Below are positions 6,009 to 10,230 of a stretch of DNA of 10,230 nt, piece after piece (position 1 is the stretch's first letter; every line of letters starts with the position of its first letter). The DNA is from Candidatus Caccocola faecipullorum (GTDB lineage: Bacteria > Synergistota > Synergistia > Synergistales > Synergistaceae). The translations under genes were made by a program, and so were the position numbers. A model generated the notes under the pieces. It worked only from the letters and a program-made list of their open reading frames with translations. It was not told the DNA's origin and made no database searches. The DNA lies in assembly GCA_018716365.1 (NCBI GenBank), contig DVKA01000199.1:1-10230 (forward strand), read 5' to 3'.

Positions 6009-7305
6009 GACGAAAAGCATAATACTCTTCGCGCTCGCCGCGCTGCTGCTCTGCGCGCTTCCCGCCTTCGCCGCGGAGAAAATAGAGCTGTGGAACGGCG
6101 ACATCAGAAAAGGGAGCGTCTCCGTCCGCATGAACGGCACGGTGCGCGAGATGGCGGTCGACGAAGCCGTCTCCGCGCTAGGCTTCGCGCCGAAGAACGA
6201 CGGCACGTCGCTCGTCGTGACGATGAGCGGCAAAAAAATAGAGTTCTGGAACGGCTCCAACATCGTCCGCTCCGCGGGTACGATAATCAGCTTTCCGACG
6301 CCCGTAGTGACGAAGGACGGGCACTGGTGGGCGGAAGGAAACCTGCTGCTCTCCGCCTTCGACCGCTTCTATAAGGCGATAGGACAGAAAGCCGCATTCC
6401 GCTGGGGAAACACGCAGGCCGTCGCGGCGGCGCAGCCCGCGCCTCAGAAACAGACCGCGCCGAAAATTCAGCCCAAACAGAGCGCGCCAGTGAAAAAGAC
6501 GCAGCCGGCCAAGACGCAGCAAAAAGCGGCGCCGAAAGCCGAGCCGAAACAGAAAGCCGAAGCTCCGGCAAAAACCACGGCCCCCGCGCCGAAGCCCAGA
6601 AGCGGCAGAAAACCGATAGTAGTCATCGACGCGGGCCACGGCGGACACGACCCGGGCGCGGTAGCGAACAAAATCAGAGAGAAGGACATCAACCTCCGCG
6701 CCGCGACGCAGCTTGCGAAGATTCTCAAGGAAAAGGGCGCGGACGCGCGCCTCACGCGCAGCACCGACGTCTACCTCAAGCTCGCGGAGCGCACGGCCTT
6801 CGCAAACAAAAACAACGCCGACGTATTCATCAGCCTGCACTGCAACTCCATGCCGAAAGGCAAGAGCGGCGTCGCCGGATTTGAAATCTACATCATGGCC
6901 CTGCCCTCCGACAAAGACGCGATGAACCTCGCCATCGTCGAAAACAGGGAAATCTCGGGCGACGCGCACAGCGCGGCTGAAATCCAGAAAGCCGACAAAA
7001 AGACGCAGCTGCTGCTCAAAATCCTCGGCGATATGCAGCAGAACGATAAGATCGGCGCGAGCACTGAGCTGACCGAAGTCCTGCACAAGAACGCCAAGAG
7101 CGCGGGCCTTCCGATGCGTAAGGTCGCGCAGGCGCCTTTCTTCGTCCTTCGCGGGGCGGGTATGCCGGCCGTACTCGTCGAAATGGGCTACCTGACGAAC
7201 GCCGCCGAGGCGAAACGGCTCAACACGGCGGCCTACCGTGAGAAAATGTGCCGCAGCCTCGCCGACGGCATCATGACCTTCATCGAGACGCACCGCCAGC
7301 GCTGA
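5986..7305 (+). CDS. Secreted N-acetylmuramoyl-L-alanine amidase (Amidase_3)
   Basis: This encodes 439 residues. Residues 1-30 are a signal peptide: basic n-region, a hydrophobic run and PAFA-A before cleavage. Residues about 31-140 resemble the copper-amine-oxidase-N-like domain common in envelope proteins. Residues about 145-208 are a Lys/Ala/Pro/Gln-rich linker that could span the cell wall. The zinc amidase domain fills about 209-439. It has DAGHGGHDPGA (H218), REKDINL (E232), SLHCNS (H285) and the catalytic glutamate in LVEMGYLTN (E399). It cleaves the bond between MurNAc and L-alanine in peptidoglycan, as AmiC-type enzymes do in cell separation. The ATG lies 23 nt inside the end of the TldE-like gene with only a weak GGTGG upstream, so translation is probably coupled. 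A terminator follows directly, making this the last gene of the run. Confidence 0.93.
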   Translation: MLSSLGNKTKSIILFALAALLLCALPAFAAEKIELWNGDIRKGSVSVRMNGTVREMAVDEAVSALGFAPKNDGTSLVVTMSGKKIEFWNGSNIVRSAGTIISFPTPVVTKDGHWWAEGNLLLSAFDRFYKAIGQKAAFRWGNTQAVAAAQPAPQKQTAPKIQPKQSAPVKKTQPAKTQQKAAPKAEPKQKAEAPAKTTAPAPKPRSGRKPIVVIDAGHGGHDPGAVANKIREKDINLRAATQLAKILKEKGADARLTRSTDVYLKLAERTAFANKNNADVFISLHCNSMPKGKSGVAGFEIYIMALPSDKDAMNLAIVENREISGDAHSAAEIQKADKKTQLLLKILGDMQQNDKIGASTELTEVLHKNAKSAGLPMRKVAQAPFFVLRGAGMPAVLVEMGYLTNAAEAKRLNTAAYREKMCRSLADGIMTFIETHRQR

Positions 7306-7321
7306 CGCAGGCGAAGCGGTC

Positions 7322-7355
7322 CGGCCCGCGCAAACGGGACGCGCGGGCCGTTTTT
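7322..7355 (+). terminator. Intrinsic terminator after the amidase gene
   Basis: A 10-bp perfect stem, CGGCCCGCGC (7322-7331) with GCGCGGGCCG (7341-7350), has a 9-nt loop and is followed by TTTTT. It closes the plus-strand gene run that begins at 1378 and lies just before the next promoter. Confidence 0.93.
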
Positions 7356-7359
7356 AGCA

Positions 7360-7365
7360 TATAAT
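7360..7365 (+). promoter_or_regulatory. Promoter -10 for the gerMN-rph-rdgB operon
   Basis: A perfect TATAAT follows the terminator T-tract. The best -35 match 18 nt upstream is GGGACG (7336-7341, three matches), which falls within the terminator hairpin. The expected start is about 7372, giving a leader of about 37 nt before the ATG at 7409. This is the only AT-rich stretch in the gap, which supports the call. Confidence 0.55.
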
Positions 7366-7408
7366 ACGGAATTACAAAAAAGGCTTCACTGTCATTGGAG
7401 GACGACGA

Positions 7409-8299
7409 ATGAGAGATCCTGAAGAAAGACAGCGTCATTTCGTGATACGCGATAAAAAAGACGAAAACTACGACCAGCCCGCCGTGCGCCGCCGCGGCCT
7501 GATGCGCGAGGAAGAGGCGGAAGAACGCGAGGAACGCGAAGAAAAGCCGCGCAGCCCGCGGGCGCGCCGCACTCTGCGCGAACGTGAGATGGAAGAGGAA
7601 GAAGAGGCCCGTTCGCTGCGCGGAAGCCGCAAACGCAAAATAATGAAGCGCGCGGACTTCGACGAAGAAGACGACTACGAGGACGAAGATGATTATGAAC
7701 GCCCGCGCGCGCCTAAAATCGTCCGCATCTTCGCGTGGATAGCGCTCGTCGTCATACTCTTCACCTGCGGCTACGTAGCGACGAACTACTTCTTCGCATG
7801 GTCGGACAAGCAGGGCGGCGAACGCATCGGCAACGTCTACGGCAGCGGCGCCGAGGTAGCGGAGACGCAGCAGGCGGCCGGACAGGAAACCGGCGAAGCG
7901 CCCTCGGACGCGCGGTACAACATATACATCCCAGAAGGCTCTTCGTTCCAGACGCGCGCCATAGAGCTGAAACCGGGCGGCACGCGCGAGGACGATATGC
8001 AGAAAGTCCTCTCGATGTACATAGACAGCCTGAAGGAGACGAAGGCGATGGACCCCGCCGTCTCCGTGACGAACGTATTCCAGAGCGGCGAATGGCTCTA
8101 CGTCGACCTGACGGCAGCCTTCCAGAGCTCGATAAAGAAGCTCGGCAAAGAAAAGGCGACGCAGGCGCTCAACGGAATGCTCAACACGATGCGCGACAAC
8201 TTCCCGCCGGTCAAGAAAATAAAGTTCTACGTCAACGCGAAGGAAATAACGGAAAAGACGCCGGTGGACCTCACAGGCGCGTGGACGGAGGGACGTTAG
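7409..8299 (+). CDS. Membrane-anchored GerMN-domain protein
   Basis: This encodes 296 residues. Residues 1-103 are extremely charged, with blocks of Glu/Arg (for example 33-47 and 57-66) and a very acidic stretch at 84-97. They are probably disordered or coiled and cytoplasmic. One membrane helix spans about 104-129. After a Gly/Ala/Gln-rich linker, residues about 168-292 form a GerMN domain (the sporulation and germination family named after B. subtilis GerM), with [32 protein letters not shown] and [10 protein letters not shown]. GerMN domains work outside the cytoplasmic membrane in envelope or peptidoglycan-associated complexes. The ATG is preceded by GGAGGA, 6-7 nt away. The stop is 1 nt before rph. 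The gerM-rph-rdgB order matches B. subtilis gerM-rph-ysnA. Nothing here shows sporulation. Confidence 0.87.
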   Translation: MRDPEERQRHFVIRDKKDENYDQPAVRRRGLMREEEAEEREEREEKPRSPRARRTLREREMEEEEEARSLRGSRKRKIMKRADFDEEDDYEDEDDYERPRAPKIVRIFAWIALVVILFTCGYVATNYFFAWSDKQGGERIGNVYGSGAEVAETQQAAGQETGEAPSDARYNIYIPEGSSFQTRAIELKPGGTREDDMQKVLSMYIDSLKETKAMDPAVSVTNVFQSGEWLYVDLTAAFQSSIKKLGKEKATQALNGMLNTMRDNFPPVKKIKFYVNAKEITEKTPVDLTGAWTEGR

Positions 8300-8300
8300 C

Positions 8301-9062
8301 ATGGAGACGCTCCGCACAGACGGGCGCTCCTGCGATATGCTGCGCCCGATAACTTTTGAACGCGCCGTCAACCGCTACGCCGAAGGCTCGGCCCTCGTGC
8401 GCTGGGGCGACACGCACGTCCTCTGCACAGCTTCCGTAGAAGAAAAAGCCCCGCCCTTCCTCCGCGGCTCCGGCAACGGATGGATAACGGCTGAATATGC
8501 GATGCTCCCGCGCTCGACGCAGAACCGTATGCAGCGCGAGATAAGCCGCGGAAAACGCGACGCGCGAGGCAGCGAGATACAGCGGCTCATAGGCCGCTCG
8601 CTGCGGGCCGCCGTAGACATGACGCGCCTGGGCGAGCGCACGATAACGATAGACTGCGACGTTCTTCAGGCGGACGGCGGCACAAGAACCGCCTCCATAT
8701 CGGCCGGCTTCGTCGCGCTCTTCGACGCGCTGCGCAGAATGCGCGCCGGCGGCAAAATTTCAGAAATCCCGCTCAAAAACCAGATAGCCGCCGTCAGCGT
8801 AGGCAAATGCCGCGGCGTGCCGCTGCTCGACCTCTGCTATGAAGAGGACTCCACCGCGGAAGTCGACGCCAACGTCGTAATGACCGGGCGCGGAGAACTC
8901 GTCGAGATACAGGGCACAGGCGAGGGCGCGACCTTCTCGCGCGCGGAACTCGCGCAGATGCTCGACCTCGCGGAGCTCGGAATCGCGGAAATCCGCCGCA
9001 AACAAATAGAAATCCTCGAACTGACGAAAGAAGAGCGGAGGGTGTTTGAAACATGCGCATAG
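8301..9062 (+). CDS. rph: Ribonuclease PH
   Basis: This encodes 253 residues, a normal length. It is a phosphorolytic 3'-5' exoribonuclease that trims the 3' ends of tRNA precursors, releasing nucleoside diphosphates, and acts as a hexameric ring. Seen are the N-terminal [51 protein letters not shown], the phosphate-binding [15 protein letters not shown] (126-140) and the acidic active-site region [15 protein letters not shown] (181-195). The ATG is preceded by GGAGGG and lies 1 nt after the gerMN stop. The end overlaps rdgB by 10 nt. The protein appears intact with no missing motif. Confidence 0.97.
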   Translation: METLRTDGRSCDMLRPITFERAVNRYAEGSALVRWGDTHVLCTASVEEKAPPFLRGSGNGWITAEYAMLPRSTQNRMQREISRGKRDARGSEIQRLIGRSLRAAVDMTRLGERTITIDCDVLQADGGTRTASISAGFVALFDALRRMRAGGKISEIPLKNQIAAVSVGKCRGVPLLDLCYEEDSTAEVDANVVMTGRGELVEIQGTGEGATFSRAELAQMLDLAELGIAEIRRKQIEILELTKEERRVFETCA

Positions 9063-9637
9063 TCTTCGCAAGCGGCAACCGCGGGAAATTCCGCGAGATG
9101 AAGGCGCAGCTTGAGCCCGTGGGCGTGGAGCTGCTCTTCGGCGGCGACATGGAAGGGCCGCACGAAATAGAAGAAACCGGCGAAACCTACGCGGACAACG
9201 CGCTCATCAAGGCGCGCGCGTGGACTGAAGCGACGGGCCTCCCCGCGCTCGCAGACGACAGCGGCCTCGAAGCGGAAGCGCTCGGCGGACTGCCCGGCGT
9301 GCATTCCGCGCGCATCGTAGAGGGCAGCGACGCGGACAGGACGCGCTGGCTGCTCGGCGAACTCGCGGACAAAGAGGACAGGCGCGGGCGCTTCGCCTGC
9401 GCGATAGCCGTCGTCATGCCGGACGGGCGCGAGCCGCTCGTCGTGACGCGCTACTGCCCCGGCGTCATAATTCGCGAGCCGCGCGGAACCTCCGGCTTCG
9501 GCTACGACCCAGTCTTCGTCCCCGACGGCTTCGACAAAACATTCGCAGAGCTCGGCGACGAGATAAAAAATAAAATTTCCCACCGCGCGCTCGCCGTCAA
9601 AAGTATAGCCGAAATGCTCAGAGCTGTGATAGAATAG
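9053..9637 (+). CDS. rdgB: XTP/dITP diphosphatase (non-canonical purine NTPase)
   Basis: This encodes 194 residues of the RdgB/HAM1 family. The enzyme hydrolyses XTP, dITP and ITP to monophosphates plus pyrophosphate, keeping deaminated purines out of DNA and RNA. The nucleotide-binding ASGNRGK (S7, N9, K12), the [11 protein letters not shown] motif with the catalytic acid pair (D68, D69), the [11 protein letters not shown] loop and ISHRALA are all present. The ATG lies inside the end of rph, with AGCGGAGGG about 10 nt upstream. Pairing with rph is a widespread operon arrangement. It is cytoplasmic and complete. Confidence 0.97.
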   Translation: MRIVFASGNRGKFREMKAQLEPVGVELLFGGDMEGPHEIEETGETYADNALIKARAWTEATGLPALADDSGLEAEALGGLPGVHSARIVEGSDADRTRWLLGELADKEDRRGRFACAIAVVMPDGREPLVVTRYCPGVIIREPRGTSGFGYDPVFVPDGFDKTFAELGDEIKNKISHRALAVKSIAEMLRAVIE

Positions 9638-9670
9638 TATGCTGTACGCAGTGTGTAACCGCGAAGTCAC

Positions 9671-9693
9671 GACAAAGCAAAAGCTTTGTCTTT
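9671..9693 (+). terminator. Stem-loop between rdgB and secG, weak terminator or attenuator
   Basis: A perfect 8-bp stem, GACAAAGC (9671-9678) with GCTTTGTC (9683-9690), closes an AAAA loop. Only three Ts follow directly, then GAGTATAAAATTTTT. It fits a weak terminator for the gerMN-rph-rdgB operon, allowing some readthrough into secG. TATAAA at 9697-9702 could be a -10 but would put the start almost on the secG ribosome binding site, so I do not call a promoter there. Confidence 0.45.
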
Positions 9694-9721
9694 GAGTATA
9701 AAATTTTTGGAGGTGTAGTTT

Positions 9722-9949
9722 GTGAGAATCCTTTTGGGAGTCATTCACATCCTCGTCTGCGTCGCCCTGATAGCCGTCGTAATGATGCAGAAGAGAAAGA
9801 CGGGCGGATTCACCGGAGCCTTCGGCGGCGGCGGCACGCAGGCCGATATGAGCGGAACCTGGCAGCGCATGAGCGGCCTCACGAAGATAACCGCCGGCCT
9901 CATGGCGGCCTTCATGATCATCTCGATCATCCAGGTCCTCGTCAGATAA
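9722..9949 (+). CDS. secG: Preprotein translocase subunit SecG
   Basis: This encodes 75 residues, a normal size. SecG is the small non-essential subunit of the SecYEG channel in the cytoplasmic membrane and assists SecA-driven export. There are two hydrophobic helices, about 3-22 and 52-73, separated by a loop with the typical MMQKRKTGGFTGAFGGGG pattern (residues 21-38). The start is GTG at 9722, with GGAGGTG 6-8 nt upstream. It is a single gene between the rdgB stem-loop and the rplM leader. The short length and family-typical motif make the call good. Confidence 0.92.
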   Translation: MRILLGVIHILVCVALIAVVMMQKRKTGGFTGAFGGGGTQADMSGTWQRMSGLTKITAGLMAAFMIISIIQVLVR

Positions 9950-10136
9950 CAAAGCGGACTTAAACGCGCACTCCGCGCCGCGCTCCGAAGCCGTCCCCCA
10001 CAGCCGGCTGAAGGGCGTTTCCGACAGCGGGCGGGCCTGTGTTACGGCGGGCGCGCAACGGCGGACGGATAGGGCCGGAAGCGCTTTGAGCGATAAATCA
10101 ATTACGAACAACCACGTCTTCTAAGGAGGAAGATCC
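9950..10136 (+). promoter_or_regulatory. 187-nt untranslated region upstream of rplM
   Basis: No ORF is supported here. The left part is very GC-rich and holds a 10-bp palindrome CAGCCGGCTG (10001-10010), which can also pair as AGCCG (9989-9993) with CGGCT (10005-10009). The last 45 nt are AT-richer, with GATAAA at 10092-10097 but no clear -35, so I could not place a promoter with confidence. No U-tract terminator for secG is seen. Ribosomal protein L13 operons in some bacteria have autoregulatory leader RNAs; I cannot match this sequence to one. Confidence 0.35.
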
Positions 10137-10230
10137 ATGATAGGCACTCGTTCCTACATGGCCAAGGGCGAAGAAGTAGAGCGCAAGTGGTATCTCATCG
10201 ACGCCACCGACAAGCATCTTGGCCGTCTCG
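10137..10230 (+). CDS. rplM: 50S ribosomal protein L13, N-terminal part (truncated by window)
   Basis: The visible 31 residues are [20 protein letters not shown] followed by [11 protein letters not shown]. The segment [16 protein letters not shown] is the conserved L13 N-terminus. L13 is an early-assembling protein of the large ribosomal subunit. The ATG has a strong AAGGAGG 7 nt upstream. An extra seven residues or so before the usual MAKGE region is a normal variation. An rpsI gene usually follows, beyond the window. Confidence 0.93.
   Translation, partial: MIGTRSYMAKGEEVERKWYLIDATDKHLGRL

Noticed and set aside
6046..6057. Lipobox (LLLC) in the amidase signal peptide
   Set aside because: Leucine at the position before Cys is not allowed in lipoboxes, and a normal signal peptidase I site (AFA-A) follows.
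9697..9702. TATAAA before secG as a promoter
   Set aside because: The start would fall on the ribosome binding site and no -35 is present.

Overview
The window is about 10.2 kb of GC-rich bacterial DNA, dense with genes and with few non-coding gaps. A likely source is a diderm anaerobe, possibly a Synergistota or related lineage. That is a guess from overall gene style (high GC, frequent TTG/GTG starts, overlapping genes, a gerMN-rph-rdgB order as in Firmicutes) and no single marker proves it. Most of the content is ordinary chromosomal housekeeping. The left edge is the accessory part.

Layout. Positions 1-274 hold the end of a CRISPR array with 32-nt repeats of the type I-C kind. By the usual I-C repeat orientation it is transcribed on the minus strand from a leader lying at about 275-380. 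No cas genes are visible. The leader has an AT-rich island at 296-305 with -10-like elements on both strands, and a strong plus-strand intrinsic terminator at 381-420. Together these could define a small RNA of about 110 nt running away from the array. A two-gene minus-strand unit follows: a small winged-helix-like protein and a YaiI/DUF188 protein, translationally coupled and pointing toward the array. A divergent promoter region at about 1335-1342 separates it from a long plus-strand gene run.

The plus-strand run is a YfcE-like metallophosphoesterase, a four-helix membrane protein with a GAF domain, a PHP-domain phosphoesterase, a low-specificity threonine aldolase, a PmbA/TldE-like protein and a secreted N-acetylmuramoyl-L-alanine amidase. 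It ends at a textbook terminator at 7322-7355. The first three genes are joined by two 14-nt overlaps. A perfect TATAAT just after the terminator appears to start the next operon: a membrane-anchored GerMN-domain protein, RNase PH (rph) and the XTP/dITP diphosphatase (rdgB). A stem-loop lies before secG, and a 187-nt untranslated stretch precedes the start of rplM (ribosomal protein L13), which runs off the window.

How they work together: rph and rdgB are RNA-processing and nucleotide-pool genes. The amidase and GerMN protein point to envelope/peptidoglycan work, and secG and rplM to secretion and translation. The YfcE-GAF-PHP block puts a membrane sensor-like protein between two phosphoesterases and is the most suggestive functional cluster. 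The CRISPR leader with a possible divergent small RNA is the most unusual non-coding structure.
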